From positions 1-64,000 of the forward strand of contig JAVBLN010000022.1 in the NCBI GenBank assembly GCA_031553495.1: a stretch of 64,000 nucleotides of DNA. The letters are read 5' to 3'. A model generated the notes under the pieces. The model was given only the letters and a program-made list of their open reading frames with translations. It searched no databases and was not told where the DNA came from. The position numbers were made by a program, and so were the translations under genes. The first letter of the stretch is position 1; every line of letters starts with the position of its first letter. This stretch comes from Pinibacter sp031553495. GTDB lineage: Bacteria > Bacteroidota > Bacteroidia > Chitinophagales > Chitinophagaceae. Positions 8,865-18,087 of this stretch are shown here, piece by piece.

Positions 8865-9113
8865 ATGAGTTTCAAATTTATTTTTTGGGCGCTTGGCCTT
8901 TACATTTTATATAAACTGGTTTTTGATTTCATTCTGCCTATTGCAAGAACTACCAGCAATATGCGCAAACAATTTAAAGATATGCAGGAGCAGATGAACG
9001 ATCAGTTTTCTTCAAACCATAATACTACTTCATCTGCCAATAATCAATATAAAAAACAATCTAATTCCAAGGGAGAGGATGAGGATTATATTGACTTTGA
9101 AGAGGTCAAATAA
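8865..9113 (+). CDS. Small membrane-anchored protein, DUF4834-like
   Basis: 82 residues. An N-terminal hydrophobic segment (about 4-27) probably spans the inner membrane. A charged, Gln/Asn/Ser-rich linker follows, and the protein ends in an acidic EDYIDFEEVK motif. This layout matches DUF4834 proteins found widely in Bacteroidota; their function is unknown. ATG at 8865 is well placed. It is divergent from rimP and convergent with the HAD phosphatase gene. The family call is from memory of the pattern and is moderate. Confidence 0.7.
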   Translation: MSFKFIFWALGLYILYKLVFDFILPIARTTSNMRKQFKDMQEQMNDQFSSNHNTTSSANNQYKKQSNSKGEDEDYIDFEEVK

Positions 9114-9162
9114 AGTGGCTGGCGATTAAAAATTTCCGGCTCGTTGTTTATGGCCAATTACT

Positions 9163-9789
9163 CTATAGCAATCCAGTTTTATGAATAAGTTCTATCACAG
9201 TTTCAGGGGCTTTTAAATGTAAGGCCTGCATGCCTGCCTGCCGGGCCGCTTCTATGTTTGGTAATGTATCATCAATAAACAAAGTTTCATTTGCATCCAG
9301 TTTCGCATCGGTCAGTATATATACAAATGCAGAAATATTAGGCTTTCTATGACCAATGATATGGGAATAATAGGTTTTGTCGAACAACGAATCAAACTTG
9401 TGCGCGAATTCTTTTACAAACATTTCCTGGAACGCGTCGTGATGAATGGCATTCGTGTTGCTAAACAGATACAGCCTGTACTTCTTTTTCAGCTCTTTCA
9501 GCAATTCTACTCTTTCTTTGGGAAAATCCAACAGCATGGCATTCCATGCTCCGGTAATGGCTTCATTGGTTACTCTCAAACCGGTGGTTGCTCTAAACTC
9601 ATTATAAAAAGCTTCTGAAGGCAGATCGCCGGTTTCCAGCGTTTTAAACAAAGGATTGGCATGCGTTTGCGTAAAATAATCGTTAAAATTACTAACACCC
9701 AAATCCCGGAATGCTTTTGCTGCTTTACCAAAATCAATGTTCATAAGCACTCCGCCTAAGTCGAAAATAATGTTCTTTATATTTTCCAT
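9163..9789 (-). CDS. HAD-superfamily phosphatase (subfamily IA)
   Basis: 208 residues from ATG at 9789 (MENIKNIIFDLGGVLMNIDF). An upstream in-frame start at 9810 would add seven residues of non-family sequence. Motif I is FDLGGVL; the second aspartate of DxD is replaced by Gly, as in many epoxide-hydrolase-type or YihX-like HADs. Motif II is LFSNTN, motif III is the lysine of GHRKPN, and motif IV is FIDDTLPNIEAA. A helical cap lies at about 17-85. Family role: cytosolic phosphatase on small phosphorylated metabolites; the substrate is unknown. Confidence 0.9.
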   Translation of the reverse strand: MENIKNIIFDLGGVLMNIDFGKAAKAFRDLGVSNFNDYFTQTHANPLFKTLETGDLPSEAFYNEFRATTGLRVTNEAITGAWNAMLLDFPKERVELLKELKKKYRLYLFSNTNAIHHDAFQEMFVKEFAHKFDSLFDKTYYSHIIGHRKPNISAFVYILTDAKLDANETLFIDDTLPNIEAARQAGMQALHLKAPETVIELIHKTGLL

Positions 9790-9854
9790 GCAAAATGGTT
9801 TGAAACGCAAATATAGGCGAAGTAAGAGTTGTATTTTTTGCTACATTATTCTTT

Positions 9855-10226
9855 TGTCCACGAATTGCACAAATGAAACGAATTTCACATAATGGCGGTT
9901 TATAACTACACACAAGGGTGCATTTTACATTCCCGCTCTAATTAATATCTTTAAGGATAACACGAAATCTTGTACCCCACAGCTAAATACAGTAAAGCAA
10001 GCTGCACTTAAAGCGATGAATGGAATTCCCTTAGCTGAAGTCACAGTAGTGCAAAAGTTTAATCAGGGTGCCCCCCGCGATCGATGATGGCCCGATCGCG
10101 GGTGTGCTTTTTGTTTCTTTTTGCACAAGCAAAAAGAAACAGACTTTTGATAAATAAAATTTCGAAACCTTATCTGTCTACTTGTAACTAAACAAGTATT
10201 TGTGAAAATCCGTGTAATTCGTGGAT
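9855..10226. repeat. Nonamer-type element interrupted by about 270 bp
   Basis: The left part (9855-9918) reads GTCCACGAATTGCACAAAT, then GGCGGTTTATAACTACACAC. The right part (about 10186-10226) reads TAACTAAACAAG, then GTGAAAATCCGTGTAATTCG. These match the two halves of the elements at 8588-8781. TAACTA-ACAAG-like sequence is present on both sides of the intervening segment, as if the segment had inserted and duplicated its target. The insert has no open reading frame and carries the double hairpin at 10074-10140. Confidence 0.5.
10074..10140. other. Two adjacent perfect hairpins
   Basis: Hairpin 1: CCCGCGATCG (10074-10083), a 9-nt loop, then its exact complement CGATCGCGGG (10093-10102). 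Hairpin 2: GTTTCTTTTTGC (10113-10124), loop ACAA, then GCAAAAAGAAAC (10129-10140). They lie 100 bp beyond the gpsA stop codon on the gpsA template side. They could act as a transcription barrier or an RNA structure; no clean T-run follows on the minus strand. Confidence 0.7.
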
Positions 10227-10240
10227 GTTCATTACCCTTC

Positions 10241-11278
10241 CTACAGCAGCTTTTCCTCTATAAACCTGAAACCTCTTCTTGGTGGTAATTGCTCCCACAA
10301 TATTTTATATACCGTTTCGGCAATCGGCATATCAGCACCAATTTCTTTATTGATATGATAAATACATCTGCTGGCATTGTATCCTTCAGCCACCATATTC
10401 ATTTCTAATTGCGCAGACATTACAGTATATCCTTTGCCGATCATATTACCAAAAGTGCGGTTGCGGCTATGAAGCGAATAACATGTTACAAGTAAATCGC
10501 CAAGATAAACGGAAGTGGCGTAGTTAGCTACTTTCTTATGAGTCATAGGGTTTTCACCTTCATGCACACCAACTTCAATATTGCGCACGCCAGCTTTTTG
10601 CAAAAAACCCGCCATTTCATCTGCAGCATTGGAAATTAATACACTTAAAAAATTATCTCCGTATTCCAGGCCATGCGCAATACCGGCACTCAGCGCATAT
10701 ATGTTTTTCAAAACAGCCGCATATTGCACTCCGTACAAGTCGTTATTAGTAGCGGTATTTATGTAGTAAGTGCGAAAATATTTTGCCAGCGCCGCGGCCT
10801 CCTCTTCATTTTTGCCGGAAAAAGTTAAGTATGAAAGTTTTTCCGCAGCCACTTCTTCTGCATGGCAAGGCCCCATTATGGTATAATAATTTGCAGGTGA
10901 CACCTCAAATTGCTGTTGAAGGTATTCATTCAGCAGTATGTTTACATCCGGTACCATGCCTTTTACTGCAGAAACTATTTTTTTTCCATTGAAAGCATTT
11001 TTATTAACAGTAGCAAGCACTTCAGGCAAATACGCCGAAGGAATTCCTATAACCACGCAATCGCTTAACGCAATTATTTCATTAATATCGACACTGATAT
11101 TCAGCAAAGCCGTATCAAAATCAACCGACGGTAAATGAGTGGGATTATGATGCCGGTTTGCAATATACTCTGCAACATCATTTTTGCGTACCCACCAATT
11201 TACAGGCAGTTTATTATCAGTAAGAATTTTTACTAATGCTGTAGCCCAGCTTCCCGCTCCCAATACTCCAAATTTCAT
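10241..11278 (-). CDS. gpsA: NAD(P)H-dependent glycerol-3-phosphate dehydrogenase
   Basis: 345 residues. Reduces dihydroxyacetone phosphate to sn-glycerol 3-phosphate, the backbone precursor of phospholipids; cytosolic. The N-terminal Rossmann motif is GVLGAGSWATALVKIL (3-18). The catalytic-domain signature is VLKNIYALSAGIAHGLEYGDN (about 190-210), containing the active-site lysine. A helical C-terminal domain includes SRNRTFG. ATG at 11278; usual family length. The mosaic element at 11353 lies 75 bp upstream, so its outer T-tract side sits in the promoter region. Assignment certain. Confidence 0.97.
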   Translation of the reverse strand: MKFGVLGAGSWATALVKILTDNKLPVNWWVRKNDVAEYIANRHHNPTHLPSVDFDTALLNISVDINEIIALSDCVVIGIPSAYLPEVLATVNKNAFNGKKIVSAVKGMVPDVNILLNEYLQQQFEVSPANYYTIMGPCHAEEVAAEKLSYLTFSGKNEEEAAALAKYFRTYYINTATNNDLYGVQYAAVLKNIYALSAGIAHGLEYGDNFLSVLISNAADEMAGFLQKAGVRNIEVGVHEGENPMTHKKVANYATSVYLGDLLVTCYSLHSRNRTFGNMIGKGYTVMSAQLEMNMVAEGYNASRCIYHINKEIGADMPIAETVYKILWEQLPPRRGFRFIEEKLL

Positions 11279-11352
11279 GGCAAGTAATTATTTATAATTC
11301 CTAAGATGTTTAATTATACTATAAGCAGAATAATATTTATGCAATTTTTTTT

Positions 11353-11570
11353 GGTACCGGCGGTATTGCTACTATTAAGCATCGTTGTGTCACTCACTTG
11401 TGCGGTAGTAATTCTATTGAACAATAAGCAGCCTTTGCTATACCCGCAACCCTATTTATTAATAAAGAGGTTGGTAAATAGAACGAGTTTCTGTATAAAG
11501 CACAATAGCGAACAATCCGCCTAAGTGTGCGACGCAACGATGCTTAATAGTAGCAATGCCGCCCGGCCCA
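11353..11570. mobile_element. Composite mosaic element, 220 bp
   Basis: Class A core in minus orientation (11353-11421, preceded by T8-GG) and a hybrid core in plus orientation (11514-11570) with class C centre GTGCGACGCAACG and class A outer end. The interior is about 90 bp and contains GAACAATAAGCAG and AATAGCGAACAATCCG. Further left, TTATACTATAAGCAGAATAA (11316-11335) matches the flanks of single cores. It occupies the gap between gpsA and the efflux adaptor. Confidence 0.8.
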
Positions 11571-11660
11571 TAATAAAAATACACTTCCTAAAGCCTGTCA
11601 ATAATTAATAAAGGAATCAATAATATGGTTGTGCAATGCGCACGTTTGCCCATCATGCAC

Positions 11661-11691
11661 CTTATTAATTATTCATTATTAATTATTCATT
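11661..11691. repeat. AT-rich heptad array
   Basis: ATTAATT and ATTCATT heptads alternate (ATTAATT-ATTCATT-ATTAATT-ATTCATT), ending 5 bp before the stop codon of the efflux adaptor gene. A similar array is at 18088-18119 and in the tandem repeat at the window start. Confidence 0.75.
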
Positions 11692-11695
11692 GAAC

Positions 11696-13069
11696 TTAGT
11701 TCTTCTTTTGATCAAACAGTTTGTCCTTATCTACCACCTGCACTTTTGTGCCTTCTTTCAATGTTTTGCTTACAAGAGAATAAGGTCCGGAAATCACCTC
11801 ATCGCCTTCTTTTAATCCGCTTACAATTTGAATGTAGTTAATATCCTGAATATCTGTTTTAACTACTGCTTTTTTTACCGTTTTATCTGGTTGCAGTACA
11901 TATACCACTTCTTCCAGTTCATCACTGGTTTTCTTTTGATCAGCATTAGAGTTTCCGGAATTGTTATTGTTGTTTGCGGATGTTTTCATTTTTTCTTTTG
12001 CCACATCAGAATTTTTCTCTCTTGTAGTTACGGCATTTATGGGCACAGACAGCACATTTTCGTTTCTCTTTGTTTGAATATCGGCACTGGCGCTCATACC
12101 GGGACGAAATGGCGAGAATCCGGGTTTTCCTTCTACCAGGTCTTTATACGATTCCGGTAAAAGACGGATATACACTTTGTAATTAGTTACTTCATTAGTG
12201 CTGGCTGTGGTGGTGGCTGTAGTGTTGCTGCTGGCAATTTGTGTTACAATACCTTTAAACTTGCGGTTATTATATGCATCCACATCCACTATGGCGGAAT
12301 CGCCAAGTTTTACTTTTGGTATATCATTTTCGCTTACATCTACACGCACTTCAATTTTACTCATATCAGCTACACGCATCATTTCTGTTCCCGTCATCAT
12401 TGTGCTTCCTACTACACGTTCACCTTTTTTTACGCTCAATAACGACACAATACCACTCATTGGCGATACAATTGTGGTGCGGCTTAGATCTTTCGCGGCT
12501 TTTTCAAGATTTGCCCGCGCACTGGAAGCGCTTGCCTGGTTACTTTTTATACCTTGAATCAAAGCGTTATAATTTGCTTTTGCAGTAAGATATGTGCCTT
12601 CGGCCTGTTCAAATTCCGATTGCGAAATCACTTTTTCGGAGAGTAATTGTTTTTGGCGTTCATAAGCTTTTTGAGCTTGTTCCATGGAGGCTTTCAAGCC
12701 ACTCAGTTGTTCCTGGCTATTACTTACGGTGGCCTGTTGCTGATTTACAATTGCCGCAGCCTGATCGCGTTGTGTGGCGTAAATATCGGCATAGATCTTT
12801 GCCAATACCTGGCCCTTTGTTACGCTGTCGCCTTCATTAACGTTCAGTTCCACAATTTCACCTGATACATCAGGGCTAATTTTCACTTCGATTTCAGGAT
12901 ATACTTTTCCGCTTGCGCTTACGGTTTCAATAATTGTTCTTTTCGCGGCTTTTTCCGCAGATACTTTTATTCCTTCATCTTTTCCAAAAGCGCCTACTTT
13001 TTGTAATACTACCAATAAAACAACAAGTACAATTACTGATATTATTATCCAAAGCAATTTTTTGTTCAT
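11696..13069 (-). CDS. Efflux pump periplasmic adaptor (membrane fusion protein, HlyD/MacA type)
   Basis: 457 residues. One N-terminal transmembrane anchor (about 4-24), a lipoyl/biotinyl-like half-motif (SGEIVELNVNEGDSVTKGQV, about 69-88), a long coiled-coil hairpin (about 95-195, rich in Gln/Ala/Lys), the second lipoyl half (TTIVSPMSGIVSLL), then beta-barrel and membrane-proximal domains. A low-complexity Asn/Ser insert lies at about 362-378. It links an inner-membrane transporter to a TolC channel. The tolC-type gene is 56 bp upstream, so the two form an operon. No ABC or RND transporter gene follows, which is unexpected for this family in Bacteroidota. Confidence 0.92.
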   Translation of the reverse strand: MNKKLLWIIISVIVLVVLLVVLQKVGAFGKDEGIKVSAEKAAKRTIIETVSASGKVYPEIEVKISPDVSGEIVELNVNEGDSVTKGQVLAKIYADIYATQRDQAAAIVNQQQATVSNSQEQLSGLKASMEQAQKAYERQKQLLSEKVISQSEFEQAEGTYLTAKANYNALIQGIKSNQASASSARANLEKAAKDLSRTTIVSPMSGIVSLLSVKKGERVVGSTMMTGTEMMRVADMSKIEVRVDVSENDIPKVKLGDSAIVDVDAYNNRKFKGIVTQIASSNTTATTTASTNEVTNYKVYIRLLPESYKDLVEGKPGFSPFRPGMSASADIQTKRNENVLSVPINAVTTREKNSDVAKEKMKTSANNNNNSGNSNADQKKTSDELEEVVYVLQPDKTVKKAVVKTDIQDINYIQIVSGLKEGDEVISGPYSLVSKTLKEGTKVQVVDKDKLFDQKKN

Positions 13070-13125
13070 AATATTTTTCTTTTCAGTTTGAAAACGGGTA
13101 TTATACAGAGAGTTGGGTTAAGTAT

Positions 13126-14592
13126 TTATTGCAACCGCAAGCCCATGCCTTTGTAAAATTCCAATACTTTCATTTTGAAAACATAATCGTATTGGGCATT
13201 TGCAAAGTCGAGCCTAGCACGTGCCAGGTTATTTTGACTGGTTATTAATTCGTAAGTATTCAATAATTCAATGTTATATCTTTTTTGGGCAAACTCATAT
13301 GCTTTTTGGGACACCTCCACGCTCACTTTGCTTGAGTTAAATTTTTGCAATGCCGCCATCGCATTTGTATATGCCGTATATATATCCTGCTTTAATTTTT
13401 GATCGGATTGTTCTATTACAATTTGCTGATTTTTTACTTCCAGCTTCGATCTTTTGTAATTGGTTCTTGCAGTATAACTGTTAAAAATGGGAACGGAAAT
13501 TCCTATTCCAATGCTTTGGCCAAAATTATTATTTATTTGGGTGCCCCATCCATCCCAATACTGGCCAAAGGTTCTTTTAGATTGGGCAACTGTAAAATCC
13601 GGAGATAATACAGGCGAGAAGGTACCCGGTGTAACTTCTACCACATCTATGCCCGGCTTGTAGCCGTTCATGGTGGTTCCTGTAACCAAACTGCTGGAAT
13701 TGGAGAACCTCGTACCTAGTTGGCCAAATGCAGATATGGATGGAAACAAACTTGCCCTTGACGCTTTGGAAGCAGCCAGAAGCGACTCGAACCTTAACTG
13801 GTTTGCTTTCTGTGCTGGTTGGTTTGTCAATGCAAGTTTATACACATCTTCCGGCTGCAGATCCGCAATGTTTTCTACGGGTATAAGCTCTACAGGCGGC
13901 ACCTCAATTTCTAACGGTATGGCATAGTCTAAATTCATCAGTGTTTTAAGTTGAATAATATTCAACTCTGCGGTGGATTTTGCTGAAATAAGATTAGAGC
14001 TGTCCAATGCCAGTTGCGATTCCAGTTGCAAAGCATCCAATTCCGACACGGCGCCGGCCTCCACCCGCTTTCTTACTGTACTTAATTGTGTGCTATCCTG
14101 TTGTACCTGAACACGCACAATTCTCACCTGCTCCAGCGAAAGCAAAGCCTGCAAGTAAGCGGTAGCAATGTTTAGCGCCACATCATTTTTCGCTTTCTCC
14201 ACATCCGCTTCCGAAGCTTTGTTTTCCAAATTGCGGGAAAGAATGTTATTCTTAATACGATTCCAGTTAAAAATAGTTGCATCAAGCCCTACACTAAAGT
14301 TCTGGGCCAGGTTGTTTGCATCAATATAAGTGTTGGTAGAATAGTTTACCGTTCTACCAAGATTGTACCCTGTGCTTGTGTTAAAGCTGGCGTTAGGAAT
14401 ACGGGATAATTTTGCCTGTTGTAAATTAAGCTCGGAATACTCTTCCTGCACACTTGCTTGTTTTACAGTAATGTTATGCGTCCAGGCATATTCTACACAA
14501 TCCTTCAAACTCCATTTCTTCTGGGCACATACTGCATTTATTAAAAACAGGTTTGCAAGAAAAAACAACAGACAGGGCTGGTTTATTTTCAC
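13126..14592 (-). CDS. TolC-family outer-membrane efflux protein
   Basis: 488 residues with a signal peptide (about 1-23, ending NAVCAQ) and two OEP repeats rich in long amphipathic helices (about 30-225 and 270-480). Typical motifs are WSLKDCVEYAWTHNITVKQA near the start, and FNSYTARTNYKRSKLEVKNQ plus ELITSQNNLARARLDFANAQ in the second half. It would form the trimeric channel across the outer membrane and periplasm for the adjacent adaptor. ATG at 14592. First gene of a two-gene operon. The 14593-15004 stretch upstream is AT-rich with no recognisable element or gene. Substrate unknown. Confidence 0.93.
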   Translation of the reverse strand: MKINQPCLLFFLANLFLINAVCAQKKWSLKDCVEYAWTHNITVKQASVQEEYSELNLQQAKLSRIPNASFNTSTGYNLGRTVNYSTNTYIDANNLAQNFSVGLDATIFNWNRIKNNILSRNLENKASEADVEKAKNDVALNIATAYLQALLSLEQVRIVRVQVQQDSTQLSTVRKRVEAGAVSELDALQLESQLALDSSNLISAKSTAELNIIQLKTLMNLDYAIPLEIEVPPVELIPVENIADLQPEDVYKLALTNQPAQKANQLRFESLLAASKASRASLFPSISAFGQLGTRFSNSSSLVTGTTMNGYKPGIDVVEVTPGTFSPVLSPDFTVAQSKRTFGQYWDGWGTQINNNFGQSIGIGISVPIFNSYTARTNYKRSKLEVKNQQIVIEQSDQKLKQDIYTAYTNAMAALQKFNSSKVSVEVSQKAYEFAQKRYNIELLNTYELITSQNNLARARLDFANAQYDYVFKMKVLEFYKGMGLRLQ

Positions 14593-15004
14593 GTTTTAAT
14601 CATTTAAGTTAAAAATCAATCTATTGAACAACGATGTTATTTTAAAACCCACATGTACAAATTTATGCGCAAGTAAATTTCAACTAAAATTTATTTATTT
14701 TTCAAAATAAAGATTTTTCGCTGAGGAATAGTTTTTTATATACTTTTTCGTTTGTTTTTCTGTTTTAGTGGTATTTTTTCTAAGAAAAGCATACCTAACC
14801 AAATAAACCGCAAATGAGCAATTTCTACATAAGATGTGTTTTCGTTTCATTATTAGTTGCTTTTTGCAACTATTTATTTTCACAAACTTATACCGCCTCT
14901 ATTATAATACCGCGCCTGGCAGGAATTTTTATAACGGAAACGCAATAACCGGAAAATAGTGTGCCCATTCAATGTCATTCACTTATGAAATAAAGGTAAT
15001 TATG

Positions 15005-15496
15005 TACCGGGCGCCAGAATAAGCATTTGGCTTTAGTTGCGTCGCACTCTTGTACGGTAGTAATTCTATTCGGCGAGCCGGCAGTTGGCAGTAGAGAAAT
15101 AAGTTGCCGGTGTTGCAGTACAGACAATACAATAAATTGTCAGTATACTAATTCAATGAGATTTCTCGCCCGGTTGTCTCTCATGAAACTTAATGCATCA
15201 CTACAAATATGATGAACATAAGCGTGCTCGAAATGACGGTGACGGTTATAAATTGAGAATTGAGAGTGGAGAATTGAGAATGCTTTATGGTTGAAAGTTG
15301 AAAGTGCTTATTGAATGAGCCGTTGAAAACGATTAGAGTTGAGAGCTGAAAAAATTGTTGAGATTATGAATATCCGCTCTGTGCGCGGGACTCCCTTCTC
15401 CTTTGGAGAAGGGCTGGGGATGAGGCCGCTCCATAGCATTACTACCGCACAAGTGAGTGACACAACGATGCTTAATAGTAGCACTACCGCCGGTAC
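15005..15496. mobile_element. Composite mosaic element, 490 bp, copy 1 of an inverse pair
   Basis: Class C core in minus orientation (15005-15077) and class A core in plus orientation (15433-15496). The interior runs in order: CAGTTGGCAGTAGAG heptads, GAGATTTCTCGCC, CTCGAAATGACGGTGACGG, GAGAATTGAGAG heptads, TTGAAAG heptads, and CTCCTTTGGAGAAGGG hairpin sequence. Nearly the whole interior is found again as reverse complement at 53507-53876. It fills the gap upstream of the cydB stop side. Confidence 0.88.
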
Positions 15497-15561
15497 AATA
15501 AAATTAAAACTCAATATAATACCCAGCATAACAACTTAAAAGCATCTCAAATATCAAACCC

Positions 15562-16596
15562 CTAATAGCTCATTTCGTCAAGCTTTACTTTGCCTTTGAA
15601 TGTCCAGAATACAAAGGCTGTGTAAAGGCAAACAAGCGGCGTACCTATTAATGCGATGATGAGCAAAATGCGCAAGGTTTTTAATGATGACGCGCCATTG
15701 ATAATGGTAATGCTGTTTTGCGGATTGTTGGGGGCATACACCAGGAATGGAAATACTTCAATTGCCACCATTATCAGAAGCACCGCAATAGTTATGGATG
15801 AACTTAAAAATGCCAGCCTGAAATTCCCTTTTTTCAAATTGCGTGGAATGTTGGCAATGGCCAAAATCATTATAAGCGGCAAAATAAAAAACGACGGATG
15901 CAAACGCAGATAATCGCTCATATGCGGAATGTATAAAAGCGTGTACAATGTAGTAATGGTGAAGCTTAATACAAAAAAGATGGTGAAATCCCGTGCCAGT
16001 AATGTGAGTTTTGTATATAACCGGTTTTCAGTTTTCATGGCTAGATAAATAGCGCCATGCATCATGAAAAGCGCCAATGTGGTAATAGCAACGAGTATGG
16101 CGAATGGATTGAAAAATGACAACCAATGACCGCTAAACTCATGCTCGCTATTGAGAGGTATGCCAAGCGCTACGTTTCCAAGCATGAGGCCAAGCGATAA
16201 TGCGATCACAATATTTGCTACACAATAAGAAATATCCCAGGTTTTTCGCCACCACCGCATTGGCTCTTTACCTCTAAACTCAATGGAAATCGCTCTGAAA
16301 ATGAGCCCTACCAGAAATACCATAAATGGTATATAGAACGCTGAAAATATGGCCGCGTATGCAACGGGAAATCCAGCAAACAAAGCGCCGCCGCCTATTA
16401 CCAGCCACACTTCATTTCCATCCCACACCGGACCAATGGCATTAAGCGCTATACGACGGCTTTCTTCCTTGTTCAAAAACAAATGCAACGCGCCGGCGCC
16501 AAGGTCGAAACCATCCAGTATGGCGTAGCCGCTGATTACGGCGCCAAATACCAGGAACCACCACACGTTGTAATCAATACCTAAAAATGTTTCCAT
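15562..16596 (-). CDS. cydB: Cytochrome bd ubiquinol oxidase subunit II
   Basis: 344 residues, multi-pass inner-membrane protein with about eight to nine hydrophobic segments. It begins METFLGIDYNVWWFLVFGAV and carries the family signature GFDLGAGALHLFL and GPVWDGNEVWLVIGGGALFA (about 29-71). It partners CydA in the quinol-oxidising, oxygen-reducing high-affinity terminal oxidase. Its ATG overlaps the cydA TAA by one base (TAATG), so the two are translationally coupled. Length is slightly short of the E. coli protein (379). Assignment certain. Confidence 0.97.
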   Translation of the reverse strand: METFLGIDYNVWWFLVFGAVISGYAILDGFDLGAGALHLFLNKEESRRIALNAIGPVWDGNEVWLVIGGGALFAGFPVAYAAIFSAFYIPFMVFLVGLIFRAISIEFRGKEPMRWWRKTWDISYCVANIVIALSLGLMLGNVALGIPLNSEHEFSGHWLSFFNPFAILVAITTLALFMMHGAIYLAMKTENRLYTKLTLLARDFTIFFVLSFTITTLYTLLYIPHMSDYLRLHPSFFILPLIMILAIANIPRNLKKGNFRLAFLSSSITIAVLLIMVAIEVFPFLVYAPNNPQNSITIINGASSLKTLRILLIIALIGTPLVCLYTAFVFWTFKGKVKLDEMSY

Positions 16597-17984
16597 TATG
16601 AATGTGTTATTATAGGATTATTTCTTTTGGTATACGCATCACTATCTTCTTCGTCTTCATCATGAGTTGTTTCCGGGCCATGCTGTATTTTTCTGTGTAA
16701 TAGAAATAAAAACAACGCCAGCAGCAATGTATATACCAACGTAAACAGAATTAAAGAAAAAAGTACCTGATGTGCTGTAACCGTTTTCGATAACGCATCG
16801 CTTGTTCTGAGTAAGCCATATACCACCCAGGGTTGACGGCCCATTTCGGCAGCAAACCAACCGCATTGGTTGGCAATTTGCGGCAGCAGCACAGCCCACA
16901 CAAAAATATACATCAGCCATTTTTTATTGAACAATGTACCTTTTCGCCAGTACCAGCATGCAAGCAAAGTGAGTGCTATCATAGCCATTCCTATTGCCAC
17001 CATAATGTGGTAAAACTGAAAAATAGCATTCACCTGTGTAGGCCTGTCCTCTGGCTTAAAAGCATTCAACCCTTTTACGGGTTCAGTAAAATCGTAATGT
17101 AGCAGAAAACTAAGTCCACCGGGAATTTTAATGCCTTTTGTTTCCTGTGTTTTATTATTTACCCAGCCTAGTAAATACATGTCGGCTTTCGCGGAACTAT
17201 CATAATGACCTTCAAGCGCCGCAAGCTTTTCAGGCTGATTACGAGATACTCCTTCTGCGCTTTTGTGTCCGGAAAATAATTGCGACAAAGAAAATACCGT
17301 AGCTACTACTAAAGCAATTTTAAAAGCAGGTATAGCTATTTGCAAATATTTTTTCTTAAGTATATACCAAGCATTTACACTAAGTACTAAGAACGCTCCG
17401 GCAATAATAGCACCTACCCACACATGCAAAAGCCTTTCCACGCTGGATGGATTGAACACCATGGCCCAGAAATCAGTGATCTCTGCACGGGCTTTCATGC
17501 CCTCCCCAACCACATGAAATCCGGCGGGTGTTTGCTGCCATGAGTTTGCCACCACAATCCAAACGGCTGAAAACATGGAACCAAGGAAAACCATAATGGT
17601 TGAAAAAAAGTGTACGCCGGGCTTTACACGATTCCAGCCAAACAACAATATACCCAGGAAGCCGGATTCTAACGCAAATGCGAAAATACCTTCGGCAGCC
17701 AACGCGCTGCCAAATATATCGCCTACATATTTGGAGTAAGTAGCCCAATTGGTACCAAATTCAAACTCCATAATAATACCTGTGGCCACACCAATACCAA
17801 ACACTAACGCGAATATCCGAAGCCAGAAACGCGTCATCTGCTCGTAACGTTTATCACGAGTTTTTAAATACAATCCTTCCATAATTACCAGCATCAGCCC
17901 CAGGCCAATACTAATAGGCGGATATATGTAATGGAAAGCAACCGTGAAAGCAAATTGTATTCGAGCCAATATTTCAACATCCAT
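16596..17984 (-). CDS. cydA: Cytochrome bd ubiquinol oxidase subunit I
   Basis: 462 residues. Heme ligands are visible: His18 in AFHYIYPP for b595, the His in ERLLHVWVGA and the Met in WFAAEMGRQPW for b558, and Glu in AAEGIFAFALESGF. The periplasmic Q-loop (after VSRNQPEKLAALEGHY) is short compared with E. coli, typical of non-proteobacterial CydA. It catalyses quinol oxidation with reduction of oxygen to water and contributes to proton motive force, favoured at low oxygen. First gene of cydAB. ATG at 17984. Confidence 0.97.
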   Translation of the reverse strand: MDVEILARIQFAFTVAFHYIYPPISIGLGLMLVIMEGLYLKTRDKRYEQMTRFWLRIFALVFGIGVATGIIMEFEFGTNWATYSKYVGDIFGSALAAEGIFAFALESGFLGILLFGWNRVKPGVHFFSTIMVFLGSMFSAVWIVVANSWQQTPAGFHVVGEGMKARAEITDFWAMVFNPSSVERLLHVWVGAIIAGAFLVLSVNAWYILKKKYLQIAIPAFKIALVVATVFSLSQLFSGHKSAEGVSRNQPEKLAALEGHYDSSAKADMYLLGWVNNKTQETKGIKIPGGLSFLLHYDFTEPVKGLNAFKPEDRPTQVNAIFQFYHIMVAIGMAMIALTLLACWYWRKGTLFNKKWLMYIFVWAVLLPQIANQCGWFAAEMGRQPWVVYGLLRTSDALSKTVTAHQVLFSLILFTLVYTLLLALFLFLLHRKIQHGPETTHDEDEEDSDAYTKRNNPIITHS

Positions 17985-18087
17985 AAAAGAGGTTTTTATT
18001 ATATGGAAAAGCGAGGCTCAGCCCGCCTTTTATTAACCAGTTGAAGGAACAAAAGTTCAAAAACAGAGACAAAGGTAGGAGAATGTG

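Noticed and set aside
14695..14883. 62-residue minus-strand frame upstream of the TolC gene
   Set aside because: Very Lys-rich, low complexity, no signal, family or plausible partner; the region is AT-rich spacer.
15005..15496. Insertion sequence with a transposase
   Set aside because: The composites are under 510 bp and contain no coding frame, so they can only be non-autonomous elements or recombining repeats.
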